63,313 nucleotides of DNA from Planococcus sp. ISL-109 (GCF_018613655.1 NZ_JAGGPW010000007.1:1-63313); one strand, 5' to 3'. Positions 16,488 to 25,094 are shown, counted from the stretch's first letter. Numbers and translations are program-made. Notes: generated from the letters alone by a model not told the origin.

Positions 16488-17231
16488 TTACTTGTTGACT
16501 TCATCAATCCCGGAATTTCCGGCTATTTCAATACCAGTCTCTTCTTTTACAACAAAGAATGATTTAAACACAAGAGCCGCAAGTGCTGCGCCGACAAGAG
16601 GAGCTGCAATGAAAATCCATACTTGGGCAAGTGCGTCGCCACCGGCAAAAAAGGCAGGTGCCAGGCTTCTCGCTGGGTTGACGGACGTGCCGGTCAAAGG
16701 AATTCCGATCAGGTGGACGAGTGTCAGCGTCAACCCGATCACGATTCCGCCCATATGAGAAGTCGCCTTGCTCGAAGTGACACCGAGAATGGCCAATACA
16801 AAGATGAAGGTCAAAACCACTTCGACGGCAAGCGCGCCTGTCAGATTCAGGCCGACCGCACTCAACTCCCCGTAGCCGTTAGCTCCGAACCCTTCCAGGC
16901 TGGTCGAACTCGCGACGATAAAAGCAAGGAACGCACTGCCTGCAAATGCCCCGACGATTTGCGCGATGACATAGCCGCCCACTTCCTTAGTGCTTATGTT
17001 GCCGGACATCCAAACGGCCAGCGAAACAGCAGGATTCACATGGCAACCTGAAATATGGCCGATGGCGTATGCGGCGGCCACAATCGACAGCCCGAACGCC
17101 AGAGCGATGGCAAGAACCCCGAGGTATCCGGTGTCCGTCCCTCCTGTATAACCACCCAAGACAACCGCTGTACCCGTACCCAGGAATACTAAAATAAAAG
17201 TCCCGATAAACTCCGCCAAATACTTTTTCAC
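16488..17231 (-). CDS. Aquaporin (MIP family, AqpZ-like)
   Basis: 247 residues from GTG 17231, which has AGAGGGGATC upstream; a longer frame to 17288 lacks a ribosome site. There are six transmembrane helices plus the two half-helices with NPA boxes: GHISGCHVNPAVSLAVWM and GTSVNPARSLAPAFFAG. The residues around the second box (GTSVNPARS, with Arg of the selectivity filter) and the moderate length fit water-selective AqpZ-type channels rather than glycerol facilitators, but I cannot exclude small neutral solutes. It is a single-gene unit. Confidence 0.92.
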   Translation of the reverse strand: MKKYLAEFIGTFILVFLGTGTAVVLGGYTGGTDTGYLGVLAIALAFGLSIVAAAYAIGHISGCHVNPAVSLAVWMSGNISTKEVGGYVIAQIVGAFAGSAFLAFIVASSTSLEGFGANGYGELSAVGLNLTGALAVEVVLTFIFVLAILGVTSSKATSHMGGIVIGLTLTLVHLIGIPLTGTSVNPARSLAPAFFAGGDALAQVWIFIAAPLVGAALAALVFKSFFVVKEETGIEIAGNSGIDEVNK

Positions 17232-17360
17232 TTTGATCCCCTCTTTCCATAATGGATTTTCAATTGAAAATTGGAGAAATCGCTCCATTTGCTATTGATT
17301 AATTGCACCTATTTGGTGATATATCTAGTCGGATGTTGGCAAAAAGAGGATAGTCCCCCC

Positions 17361-18224
17361 TTATCCATCAACGGTTTTTTTGGTTAACTGATAGGGTGGC
17401 TCATCTCCAGGATAAAGAATTGTGGTTACTGCATTGCTGTGGGTAAACATTGTTTTTCGTTTGAAGATCACTATTGCCAACGCAACTATACTAAACAGGA
17501 CTGTATCCCAGGGTTGAGCATCCGGCCATATGGGGTTATTTAACTGGAAGTGAAACAGTGCAGCGGTAAGAATGCTGCCCTTTGATGCGTTAAAAATTGC
17601 AGTCATGATAATTGAGAGCGCGATGGCCGCGATGAAAAAAGGAAGAAAAACCCATTCAGATTGTGGCGTTCCGCCAATCAGGAAAGCCGGCAGATGCCAT
17701 ATGCCCCAGATTATACCGATGATCACACTGGCCCAAAACGGGGTAAATCTGCGCTGTAGCAGAGGGAGAGCCAAGCCGCGCCAGCCGAACTCTTCTACAG
17801 GGCCCAGGACTAGCATAAACAGCAATGCCGGTATAACGGCATGCCATGGACTAAATGGGAAAGGATCCGCGATTGTGCCGGTTATTGCTGAGGCCAGGTA
17901 AAAGAGAACAGGGATTCCAAATAACAGAAACAGCCACCAGCCAAGCGACATCCTCCACAACGTCAGACGGCGGAGATAACTGCCAATGCCGCGCAACCCA
18001 TAATAGCGAAAGACGAGTATAAAAGCAGCAAATGCCGGGGCGTAGACAGCCAGAATATACATGGGGTTCGAAGGACTTACCTCACCAAATATGGCAACAA
18101 ACTGTTCATTAAAAAAAATCATCCACGAGGCAATGCCCCATGTCAATCCAAAGCTTATCAAAAAAAATGGGTAAACAGCCTTTATCTTCATAAGAGTTCG
18201 AGGCTTATCATTTTTTTTAATCAT
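17361..18224 (-). CDS. CPBP family intramembrane metalloprotease
   Basis: 287 residues from ATG 18224, preceded by AGAGAGGGGA; the frame extends 48 codons further without a start signal. About eight hydrophobic segments are visible. The CAAX/CPBP motifs are present: GPVEEFGWRGLALPLLQRRF (motif 1, paired Glu plus Arg), WGIWHLPAF (motif 2, His) and ALFHFQLNNP (motif 3). Relatives cleave prenylated proteins in eukaryotes and in bacteria act in bacteriocin immunity, protein processing or unknown roles. The upstream neighbour in the same direction is a serine hydrolase. Confidence 0.88.
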   Translation of the reverse strand: MIKKNDKPRTLMKIKAVYPFFLISFGLTWGIASWMIFFNEQFVAIFGEVSPSNPMYILAVYAPAFAAFILVFRYYGLRGIGSYLRRLTLWRMSLGWWLFLLFGIPVLFYLASAITGTIADPFPFSPWHAVIPALLFMLVLGPVEEFGWRGLALPLLQRRFTPFWASVIIGIIWGIWHLPAFLIGGTPQSEWVFLPFFIAAIALSIIMTAIFNASKGSILTAALFHFQLNNPIWPDAQPWDTVLFSIVALAIVIFKRKTMFTHSNAVTTILYPGDEPPYQLTKKTVDG

Positions 18225-18371
18225 TTTATAATTCCCCTCTCTCTGGAAGTTTATAATAAATCCTTGTAATTTAAAGACATTAGTTAAGCCACTGCCTGAC
18301 TGGTGACTTTTCACCATATCCTCGTCCAAAAAAGTCGCTGTCCCCTGTTTATATAACCGCCGGAGCATATC

Positions 18372-19439
18372 TCATAGCTTAGATTTGATGATTTTCAAAA
18401 TAGCTTTTAATGCAGCAGAATGTCCTGCACCGTTTATCTGATTTGTAGTACCGGTAAAGTATAAATCCGTATCAGGGTTATACCATGCGAAGGAGCCCGT
18501 TTGTCCCCAAAACCCTAAAATCTCTGTTATCGGTTTGAAGGGAGAGACGATTCTTGGAATAAAAAGTTTTTCCAATCCTATTCCAAAGAAAAATAGACTA
18601 GGCGGCGGCAATATTAAATTCCACTTTTTCAAGTCTTCTATATTCTCCTTCGGGAAAAAGTGGCCCCTAAAAAATCCTTTTAAGAAAATCATTGCTTCCT
18701 CAGCTGTAGTAACAATGCCACCCTCTGGCGTGACTGATACGAGGTAATTGGGAAGCCATAGTTTGTTAGATTTATAATAGAACGGCACTGGCTTAGTGTC
18801 AGTGCTGTCTTTATATGCATAAGTATGTTTCAAATCAAGCTCGTCAAAAATATACTTTTGAAACACTTCACCAATTTCTTTTCCCGTAATGGTTTCAATA
18901 ATTCTCCCGAGCAGCTGATAGTTGGTATCGGAATATTTTGCTTTCCCCTTTTTTCCCGGCACAAAATTGGGGCTAAGCTCTTTTACCAGCTTTATTGTTT
19001 TCTCCAAATGCCATGAGCCATCTTTCCCGTTCAGAAGTTCGGAGGCAGAGGTTTTTCCATCGGGTTGTTTATGAAAAAAGTAATCCGGTATTCCTGAGGT
19101 ATTGGATATAAGGTGCTTTACAGTGATGTCATTGGAATAGTCGACTCCTTTTAAAACATGGAGCCCTTCCATGAGTTCCTCAGGTAAATATTTTGATATT
19201 TTATCATCCAGCTCTATTCTTCCTTCTTCTATAAGACACATAACAACTGTCGTTACATATAGTTTCGTAACACTAGCAATAAAGTATTGGCTATCCTGTT
19301 GCATATCGCCAGCAGCTCCTGTCCAAGAAACCCTGTTATCCCCGCTTTCAACACAAAGTACTGCACTAAAAACACCTTTTTTGTCACCAATTTTTTCAAT
19401 AGCATTATTAAGTAATTCTTCATTTATTTTGGTCCCCAT
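18372..19439 (-). CDS. Serine hydrolase of the beta-lactamase (class C / esterase) family
   Basis: 355 residues with the serine-hydrolase fold of penicillin-binding proteins. The SxxK motif is ASVTKLY near residue 51, the second motif is YSDTNYQLLGRIIE near 169 (YSD in place of the more common YSN/YAN) and the Gly-rich end FGQTGSF-like region (GFWGQTGSFAWYNPDTDLYF) near 310 replaces KTG. There is no signal peptide, so it is cytoplasmic or an intracellular esterase rather than a secreted beta-lactamase. ATG has AGGGGGAG upstream. Its four-base spacing to the CPBP reading frame suggests a shared transcript. Its substrate is unknown. Confidence 0.85.
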   Translation of the reverse strand: MGTKINEELLNNAIEKIGDKKGVFSAVLCVESGDNRVSWTGAAGDMQQDSQYFIASVTKLYVTTVVMCLIEEGRIELDDKISKYLPEELMEGLHVLKGVDYSNDITVKHLISNTSGIPDYFFHKQPDGKTSASELLNGKDGSWHLEKTIKLVKELSPNFVPGKKGKAKYSDTNYQLLGRIIETITGKEIGEVFQKYIFDELDLKHTYAYKDSTDTKPVPFYYKSNKLWLPNYLVSVTPEGGIVTTAEEAMIFLKGFFRGHFFPKENIEDLKKWNLILPPPSLFFFGIGLEKLFIPRIVSPFKPITEILGFWGQTGSFAWYNPDTDLYFTGTTNQINGAGHSAALKAILKIIKSKL

Positions 19440-19886
19440 TGTTACTCCCCCTATTCAAACCTAGAGTTTTAGAGTAGTTGTAACCGTCAATTGGAATTGG
19501 CTCTCACCTATTTCCGAAAAAAGTATTTCCCTTCTTCAATCGGTCGGTCTTCCTCTTGTATGAATAAAGCCAGAATAGCCGTTTCGTAAACACTTTCGTT
19601 GAACAATCTGGGTTGTCGCAAAACCATTTGTGAAACAAGACTTAAAAATCGAAGTGACGGTCTTAAGCTGGCAAATCGTCTACATGCCGACTATAATTAC
19701 TGCGCGCGGCAGGACATCTGATGATAACTTCATCTTGTTCATCGACCTTTCAGTTTTTTGTATCCTTATACCAAAAAACAATAACTAAATTCATTCCAAC
19801 TTCACCATTGAACTATATTGTTTCGTCAAAAAAATTCAGGTCTCCTAAATGGTGTTGTAAAAGCCAGCGCCTGTTGCTCTTTATAC
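19440..19886. other. Intergenic region, no gene recognised
   Basis: It contains degenerate sequence, stray short frames without ribosome sites, and a near-perfect palindrome TGTTGCTCTTTAT-ac-ATAAAGAGCAACA at 19872-19899 that runs into the bcr1-like repeat. The palindrome looks like two repeat ends meeting head to head. Confidence 0.5.
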
Positions 19887-20015
19887 ATAAAGAGCAACAT
19901 CAGTCAGTGGTGGTTTTCTTCATCCCCACTGACTGTTAGTTGATCCAAATCGGACTTTTACGGTCAGTAAGACTTCTACAAATAGGAGTCTTACTGACCG
20001 TAAAAGCGGGATAAA
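19887..20015 (+). repeat. bcr1-like structured repeat, copy R3 (long form)
   Basis: ATAAAGAG at the left end; first hairpin CAGTCAGTGG..CCCCACTGACTG; conserved GTTAGTTGATCC then AATCGGACTTTTACGG; a perfect second hairpin GGTCAGTAAGACTTCTA caaa TAGGAGTCTTACTGACC; and GTAAAAGCGGGATAAA at the right end. The stems differ in sequence from R2 but pair fully. It ends at the stop of the following small gene. Confidence 0.85.
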
Positions 20016-20017
20016 GA

Positions 20018-20203
20018 CTATTTCCGTTTCTTCATGCCATCAATCGCTGCACCTACGACCAGTCCAACTCCGGTCCCTACCCCAGCCCAAATAACATTTC
20101 CAGTAATTATAAGACTTAGGGCTGCCGCAATTGCAGTGCCAAATATTAACCCCAAACCGGCAAATGATATTTTTGAGTAGTCGTAATTGATTTTTTTATC
20201 CAT
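20018..20203 (-). CDS. Small glycine-rich membrane protein
   Basis: 61 residues with two hydrophobic segments: FAGLGLIFGTAIAAALSLII and VIWAGVGTGVGLVVGAAI, between charged ends (MDKKINYDYSK and GMKKRK). ATG 20203 is preceded by a strong AAAGGAGG, so translation is likely. The glycine-zipper pattern resembles small bacterial membrane proteins of unknown role. I do not recognise a named family. Confidence 0.7.
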   Translation of the reverse strand: MDKKINYDYSKISFAGLGLIFGTAIAAALSLIITGNVIWAGVGTGVGLVVGAAIDGMKKRK

Positions 20204-20284
20204 CCAATAAACCTCCTTTTAAAAATGAAAGTATACTAGGTAATATCCAGCAAATTAACGAACTGACAATACACACTACAACGA

Positions 20285-20336
20285 AAAAAGGCAGACCCAA
20301 AAGTCATTTGCATGATTTTCGGGTCTGCCTTTTTTG
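20285..20336. terminator. Bidirectional intrinsic terminator
   Basis: AAAAAAGGCAGACCC and GGGTCTGCCTTTTTT form the stem around a long loop. It sits 2 bases from the stop of the SRPBCC gene. Confidence 0.8.
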
Positions 20337-20338
20337 CG

Positions 20339-20785
20339 TCAATCGCTTTCACTGATATCTTTCAAGTTCTGCAATGTCTGCTCCACTGAATTGTACATTA
20401 GCTTTTTGATATAAAGCGTGTTGGCCACTTTTCCAAGGATGCTGCCTGGCAGTTCATAATCCATTTCAAAATAAATGTCGGTACCGCCGTTTGTCGGCAC
20501 GTAAGTCCATGTTTGGGTCGCATCAAAAGCGCCAGTAATCAGGCATCGCCAGACATAGCGATCTTCCATCGGTGCATTTTCCACCACCAGTACGTGCAAT
20601 GCCAGATCTCTTCCGAAAAAGAAATACTTCAAATCCATGCTCGTGCCTTTGCCGCCATTTCCAAGTAGATTTTCAGCTTCAGATAAACCGGCGTACCATT
20701 GGTACCAAAGCGTAGGATTCGTTGCGAATTGATGGACTTCCACCACCCTGCGGTCGATGAAAACAGTCTTCTTCAAATTCCACAT
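20339..20785 (-). CDS. SRPBCC (START/Bet v1-like) family protein
   Basis: 148 residues from ATG 20785 (the GTG just upstream sits too close to AAGGGGGGA). Beta-strand and helix order fits the polyketide cyclase/dehydrase branch of the SRPBCC fold, which makes a hydrophobic pocket: KTVFIDRRVVEVHQFATNPT, a central RYVWRCLITGAFDATQTWTY, GGTDIYFEMDYELPGSILGK and a long C-terminal helix with YNSVEQTLQNLKDISE. These proteins bind lipids or other hydrophobic ligands. The ligand and pathway are unknown. Confidence 0.82.
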   Translation of the reverse strand: MWNLKKTVFIDRRVVEVHQFATNPTLWYQWYAGLSEAENLLGNGGKGTSMDLKYFFFGRDLALHVLVVENAPMEDRYVWRCLITGAFDATQTWTYVPTNGGTDIYFEMDYELPGSILGKVANTLYIKKLMYNSVEQTLQNLKDISESD

Positions 20786-20818
20786 CACGGTATCCCCCCT
20801 TGCCTAAAAATCCCTGCA

Positions 20819-20917
20819 TCATTTCGAACGGTTGCGAAAAACGAAAAAGACAATTAGTCCAATGATTAGAACGGCCGCCCCCATGATATCAGGTGATAAA
20901 GCGAAAGCACCTTCCAC
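20819..20917 (-). CDS. Possible very small membrane protein
   Basis: A frame of about 32 codons from a GTG near 20917 reads VEGAFALSPDIMGAAVLIIG then LIVFFVFRNRSK: one transmembrane helix and a basic end, the usual form of a small single-pass membrane peptide. A weak GAAAGTG lies upstream. The same frame continues further upstream without a better start. Evidence is limited to the hydrophobic pattern. Confidence 0.4.
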   Translation of the reverse strand: MEGAFALSPDIMGAAVLIIGLIVFFVFRNRSK

Positions 20918-21040
20918 GAAATCACTTTCTTCAATAATATAACATGTATTTTTCTCAATAAACTGACTTTTCTGATATTTATGAAAACTTATGGTAAAAT
21001 TAGCAGCATAGAAAGGATGATCGATAACGCGCATCCCCTT

Positions 21041-21652
21041 CTACTCCTCTTCATCTGTTTCTTCACTCTTGTCTTTGCCCCGCAATTTCAAGATGGCAAA
21101 GGCGGTGATCACGCCGCCGATAGACCCCATGATCATGTCGATCATCGTATCATCCGGATCGCGGCCCTGTGCGGTGAAACTGAATAATTTATCGCCCGCA
21201 AACTCCAGCAATTCCCATACCGCCCCAGCCGCTAAGGAAAAAGAGATAATATAAAGGGCGATAAAAGAGTTCGGAAGATTGGCAGCTCCCCCGTTATGAA
21301 GCACTCGCCGTAAGATGACCCAGCTGGCGTAGCCGATCCAGATGCCTGAAAACACGTGGAGGAAATCATCGAAATGCTTGATTTTGTAGCCTCCGCCGAA
21401 TGTACCGATAACTACTGAGAAAAAGATGAAGAGATAGACGATGCTCGCGAGAGTGGACGGCAGCGGATAATTGAAACGCCTTTGTACGAGTGCGATAGCC
21501 AACATGACCGCAATCGTCAGAAAGCCCATAAATACTTTCGTCCCATTGTCTTGGGTATACATATAATAGATACCCGCCAACAAAGAGATCTGCACGGACC
21601 ACCAGACAATCCGCTCTACCCCAATCGTCCGCCTGTTCTGCATGGATTCCAT
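21041..21652 (-). CDS. DUF2238-like integral membrane protein
   Basis: 203 residues from ATG 21652, chosen because GGGGAAGGAAGG lies upstream; the frame extends 39 codons without signal. Six hydrophobic segments are visible, with FDDFLHVFSGIWIGYASWV and AAGAVWELLEFAGDKLF (conserved Trp-Glu-x-x-Glu) and a Gly-rich IDMIMGSIGGVITAFAIL segment near the end. This arrangement resembles the YjdF/DUF2238 membrane family, of unknown function. It ends in an acidic cytoplasmic tail. The divergent neighbour is a DUF4097 protein. Confidence 0.75.
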   Translation of the reverse strand: MESMQNRRTIGVERIVWWSVQISLLAGIYYMYTQDNGTKVFMGFLTIAVMLAIALVQRRFNYPLPSTLASIVYLFIFFSVVIGTFGGGYKIKHFDDFLHVFSGIWIGYASWVILRRVLHNGGAANLPNSFIALYIISFSLAAGAVWELLEFAGDKLFSFTAQGRDPDDTMIDMIMGSIGGVITAFAILKLRGKDKSEETDEEE

Positions 21653-21786
21653 GATTATCCTTCCTTCCCCTGCGACCTGACTTGTTTTCTCTTGCTCTTT
21701 GTTGTATGTATTCAACAAATTTTGGAAATACCCTGTCGCCATGTTTAATGCTGCGAATGTTTTATTCAAGAAAGGAGAATCTCACT

Positions 21787-22626
21787 ATGAAAACATTGGT
21801 GAATATTTTGATCATCGTAGCCTCTCTATTCCTAATCGGTGTCATTGTTTTCTTGTATGTCAGCTACACTTCGGACCCAGAGCAACAGGAAGTGTTGGAG
21901 GAGCAAACTTTCGATGAGGAAATCGAAGACATGGAAATAACGGTGAAAAATTCCCGCGTGGATGTTCTGCCAAGCAATGACGGCACTTTCCGCATCGTGC
22001 TTTTAGGCAATAACGATGATTTCACGTTGAACACAGATCTTTCAGGCACCCGCTTGATTATTGAAGTGGAGGAACGGTCCCGATTTTCCCTGTTCGGCTT
22101 CAACCACTCCTCCACGCTGCAAGTCTATGTTCCGGCAAACGGTCTTGACTCTCTCTCTGTAGACAGCACAAACGGTGCCATCAAGGCGACAGACATCCAA
22201 GCCGCTGAACTATCGCTTGAAGCGAATAATGGCCGCATCGATTTGAAAGCGGTCGAAAGCGAAAGGGTCAATGCCGAAACAGCTAATGGCCGCATTGAGC
22301 TGACAAGCATCGAAGCCGACATGACAGTCCGCGCTTCGAACGGCCGCATCATTCTTACGGATGTGTCGGGTGAAATAGAGGCGAGGGCGAACAATGGCCG
22401 CATCGATTTGACTGTCGACACGCTCGATTTCCCTGTCGACTTGCAAACGAATAACGGACATATTGAAATCCACACCGAAAACGAGCCAGCCAACGCCCGC
22501 ATTCAGGCGCGCGTCGATAACGGAAGCATTAATGTGTATGGCCTCGAGAACGAACAGTCCACTTTCGGCGACGGCGACGTGCTGATCCAGCTCGTTTCGA
22601 ATAACGGCCGCATTATTGTCGAGTGA
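21787..22626 (+). CDS. DUF4097 family beta-strand repeat protein, membrane-anchored
   Basis: 279 residues. ATG 21787 has AAAGGAG and opens a single N-terminal transmembrane helix (TLVNILIIVASLFLIGVIVF). An acidic linker (QQEVLEEQTFDEEIEDMEI) follows, then a repetitive right-handed beta-helix: the motif 'NGRI-[DE/I]-L' recurs about six times (NNGRIDLKAVES, ANGRIELTSIEA, SNGRIILTDVSG, NNGRIDLTVDT, NNGHIEIHTE, NNGRIIVE). DUF4097 proteins are thought to be envelope adhesin-like shields and often neighbour PadR/HAAS genes; here none adjoins. It is outside the cell. The next gene begins 15 bases later. Confidence 0.87.
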   Translation: MKTLVNILIIVASLFLIGVIVFLYVSYTSDPEQQEVLEEQTFDEEIEDMEITVKNSRVDVLPSNDGTFRIVLLGNNDDFTLNTDLSGTRLIIEVEERSRFSLFGFNHSSTLQVYVPANGLDSLSVDSTNGAIKATDIQAAELSLEANNGRIDLKAVESERVNAETANGRIELTSIEADMTVRASNGRIILTDVSGEIEARANNGRIDLTVDTLDFPVDLQTNNGHIEIHTENEPANARIQARVDNGSINVYGLENEQSTFGDGDVLIQLVSNNGRIIVE

Positions 22627-22641
22627 GGGGAGCGGAATTCG

Positions 22642-23475
22642 TTGGTATTGAAACTTCAAAAAATGCTGTTGCCGAATAACAGGGAGTTTCCTTATATAGA
22701 AACCGGTGATCCGCTCGGCATCCCGCTCATTTTTCTGCATGGCCTCGGCGATTCCTGCCGGACATTCGAGCTGCTGTTCCAGCATTTCCCCAATCGAATC
22801 CGTGCCATCGCTTTTACCCAGCGCGGACACGACGGTATCGATCCTCCTGAAGCGTCATACAGGACCCAAGATTTCGAAGCGGACTTGTTACTGTTCATGA
22901 ATGCCGAAGCCATTCCGAAAGCCTTCATCATCGGGGCATCCAGCGGCGGTTTTGCCGCGAGGAAGTTTGCGGCAACACAGGCGGAACGGACTCTTGGGCT
23001 CATCCTTGTCGGTGCCCCTTCCGCGCTCGGCGACAAACCGGAAATCGTTGAAATGCACGAATCCACTTTGTCCCGCTTAACAGATCCCGTCAGTCTGGCG
23101 TTTATCAAAAGTTTCACCGAAGGCCTTTTCACCAAGCCCGTGCCCCCAGATTTTCTGGAGATGATGTTCAGCGAATCGCAAAAAGTGCCGGCACGTGTCT
23201 GGAAAGAGGCCAGCGAAGCCTTGCTGAAGGAGAAATTTCCAGGACAGCTCCACCAAGTGAAAGTCCCTGCGCTCATTGTCTGCGGCCGCCAAGATACCAT
23301 TGCATCAAGCAAGGACCAGGAAAAGCTGGCCAGCGCCATCACGGATGCCCGCCTCACCACTTTCCCGCAGCTCGGCCATATGCTGTACTGGGAAGACCCA
23401 AAAAATGTTGCACAAGAAATCACCTTTTTTGTCGATGACGTCTGGACCGGGCAGGAGTCAAGCGCGCGTCGATAA
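22642..23475 (+). CDS. Alpha/beta hydrolase
   Basis: 277 residues from TTG 22642, with GAGGGGAG upstream; ATG 22663 is an alternative. Features are an oxyanion motif FLHGLGDSCRTFELLFQHF, the nucleophile elbow GASSGGF, an acid region in VCGRQDTIASSKDQEKL and the catalytic His in FPQLGHMLYWEDP. The overall pattern fits small esterases or C-C hydrolases. It is likely co-transcribed with the DUF4097 gene. The substrate is unknown. Confidence 0.87.
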   Translation: MVLKLQKMLLPNNREFPYIETGDPLGIPLIFLHGLGDSCRTFELLFQHFPNRIRAIAFTQRGHDGIDPPEASYRTQDFEADLLLFMNAEAIPKAFIIGASSGGFAARKFAATQAERTLGLILVGAPSALGDKPEIVEMHESTLSRLTDPVSLAFIKSFTEGLFTKPVPPDFLEMMFSESQKVPARVWKEASEALLKEKFPGQLHQVKVPALIVCGRQDTIASSKDQEKLASAITDARLTTFPQLGHMLYWEDPKNVAQEITFFVDDVWTGQESSARR

Positions 23476-23547
23476 AGAGAAACTTCAACCAATGGGGGGG
23501 TCGTCATCTCCCGCTGATTGTTAGTTGGTCCAATCGGACTTTAACGG
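23472..23547 (+). repeat. bcr1-like structured repeat, copy R4 (5' half)
   Basis: ATAAAGAGAAACTTCAACCAATGGGGGG, loop, CTCCCGCTGATTGTTAGTTGGTCCAATCGGACTTTAACGG. Only the first hairpin and conserved middle remain; the right hairpin and end are missing. It overlaps the stop codon of the hydrolase gene. Confidence 0.75.
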
Positions 23548-23558
23548 AAGCATTAATG

Positions 23559-23599
23559 AAAAACCCCGCCATTCCTTTTTTCGGAATGGCGGGGTTTTT
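23559..23599. terminator. Bidirectional intrinsic terminator, paired with a copy at 32.96 kb
   Basis: AAAAACCCCGCCATTCC and GGAATGGCGGGGTTTTT form a 17-bp stem. The next 60 bases (to ACTTCCAG at about 23645) also match the sequence after the terminator at 32.96 kb, so stem and flank form a repeat. Confidence 0.88.
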
Positions 23600-23666
23600 G
23601 TGTTTGCTTGTTACATATTTGTATTCAGTTTTCTCCGCTACTTCCAGTCAGTTTCAACAATTGTTT

Positions 23667-25094
23667 CTATACACTGACGATATGTGCGCCTTCCTTCAAT
23701 TTGTACGGCCCTTTTTCTTGAAGGAACGATTGAATGACATCGACAGCGTGAACGTGTTGATAGTTTTTCTTGTCCTCGTGCTTTTTGAAAGGCTGACTTC
23801 CACCGCTGACAATTCGATACGTTTTTTCCGGTTGAAAACCTTCACCCGCGATTTGAAGGCTTTGGATGCGGTGCCCTTTTGGATTATACGGCTTGAACGT
23901 CATTTTCAATCCGCTGGAACGGAGAACATAGCCGCCTTTTTGTTCGAATGGATCCGAAGAATAGACTTGCTCCAAATTATGCTCCAAGGCATTCCACAAT
24001 TCTTCCCCCGTCAGTTCCAATGTAAACATTTCGGGATTGGTCGGAATGATCGTATGCAAATCGTAAAGCGTAAGCGGCCCTGCAGCAATGGGATGGCCAT
24101 ATCGCCAACCATGGGAAAAAGCAGCATCGCTTTCGAAAGCGGCCAAGTAGGCATCTGTTATCAGTTTATCCATCGGCGCTTCTTCCAAGGTCATGCGGTG
24201 AAGTGGCGTTATGGTTTCTCCGATTACAGCGGTTCTTTCCTTTTCATAAACGGATAACAGTCTGTCGACCAGCCCTTTGATTTCTTCGTCTTCTTCTAAC
24301 TGTTCATCCATCTCGATCAGTTCATATTGGACATCTCTTATTTCACCGCTTTCAAATTCCACATCAAGGCGCCCTAAAAACGAGCTGCTCGAACCCGCCT
24401 GCACAATATAAGTGCCGTTTTGAATGATGGGTTTTTTGATGCGGTCATGGCTATGGCCAGAAAGCACAATGTCTATGCCATCCACCAAGGAAACCAGTTT
24501 GACATCCAGTGGAAGGCCCATATGGCTTAAAAGCACGATGACATCGGCCTGTCCTTTAAGCGCTTCAACAGACTCCCTCACTTCTTCAACCCCTTTTGTA
24601 AAACTCAATCCTTTTGAAAAATCAGGAGGCATCGTGATGTCGACATACGGATAAGTCAATCCGATAACGCCAATGTTGATTCCATTCAATTCTTTGATTA
24701 CATAGGGCTTTAAAAACCCTTCTTGCGTATCCTCATCGATTACATTGCAGGCAAGGGCCGGAAAAGGCAGGCTCTCTGTCAACTGCCGAAGCTGTTTTTT
24801 CCCGTAGGCATAATCCCAGTTTCCTGGCACGAAACCATCGAGATTCATCTTCTCAAGGATGGGCAGGATCGCTTCTCCTTTACTGGCCACAAGCGGCAAT
24901 GTTCCGTGGAATAGATCCCCACCGTCAAAAAACAGTACATTGTCCTTTTCGTTTTTGAGATTTTTGACATACCGGCTGATTCTCGAAAATCCGCCGGTCT
25001 TTTTCAATAGCGGCCCATCCGTGCTCCAAAAAAGTTCGTTATGCAACTCAAGGCATCCGTGGGTATCATTTTGCTGAATCAAAGTAAACTGCAT
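23667..25094 (-). CDS. Metallophosphatase/5'-nucleotidase family protein
   Basis: 475 residues. The N-terminal calcineurin-like domain has QQNDTHGC (Asp and His), DGGDLFHGT, PGNWDYAYG, SHMGLPLD and SGHSHDR. The C-terminal 5'-nucleotidase domain begins about residue 290 and has ESDAAFSHGW and YDLHTIIPTNPEMFTLELTG. There is no signal peptide, so it resembles the cytoplasmic YunD-type enzymes rather than secreted UshA. One oddity: the third metal motif normally reads GNH(E/D), and here a Trp (W) replaces the His. SoxB-like relatives also carry a W nearby, so activity may differ from ordinary nucleotidases. ATG has GAGGAGAA upstream. Confidence 0.88.
   Translation of the reverse strand: MQFTLIQQNDTHGCLELHNELFWSTDGPLLKKTGGFSRISRYVKNLKNEKDNVLFFDGGDLFHGTLPLVASKGEAILPILEKMNLDGFVPGNWDYAYGKKQLRQLTESLPFPALACNVIDEDTQEGFLKPYVIKELNGINIGVIGLTYPYVDITMPPDFSKGLSFTKGVEEVRESVEALKGQADVIVLLSHMGLPLDVKLVSLVDGIDIVLSGHSHDRIKKPIIQNGTYIVQAGSSSSFLGRLDVEFESGEIRDVQYELIEMDEQLEEDEEIKGLVDRLLSVYEKERTAVIGETITPLHRMTLEEAPMDKLITDAYLAAFESDAAFSHGWRYGHPIAAGPLTLYDLHTIIPTNPEMFTLELTGEELWNALEHNLEQVYSSDPFEQKGGYVLRSSGLKMTFKPYNPKGHRIQSLQIAGEGFQPEKTYRIVSGGSQPFKKHEDKKNYQHVHAVDVIQSFLQEKGPYKLKEGAHIVSV

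Noticed and set aside
19721..19939. A 72-codon + strand frame
   Set aside because: No start signal, and its end runs into the bcr1-like repeat.
23556..24257. A 233-codon + strand frame
   Set aside because: It begins in a terminator and runs antisense to the 5'-nucleotidase gene, whose motifs are clear.
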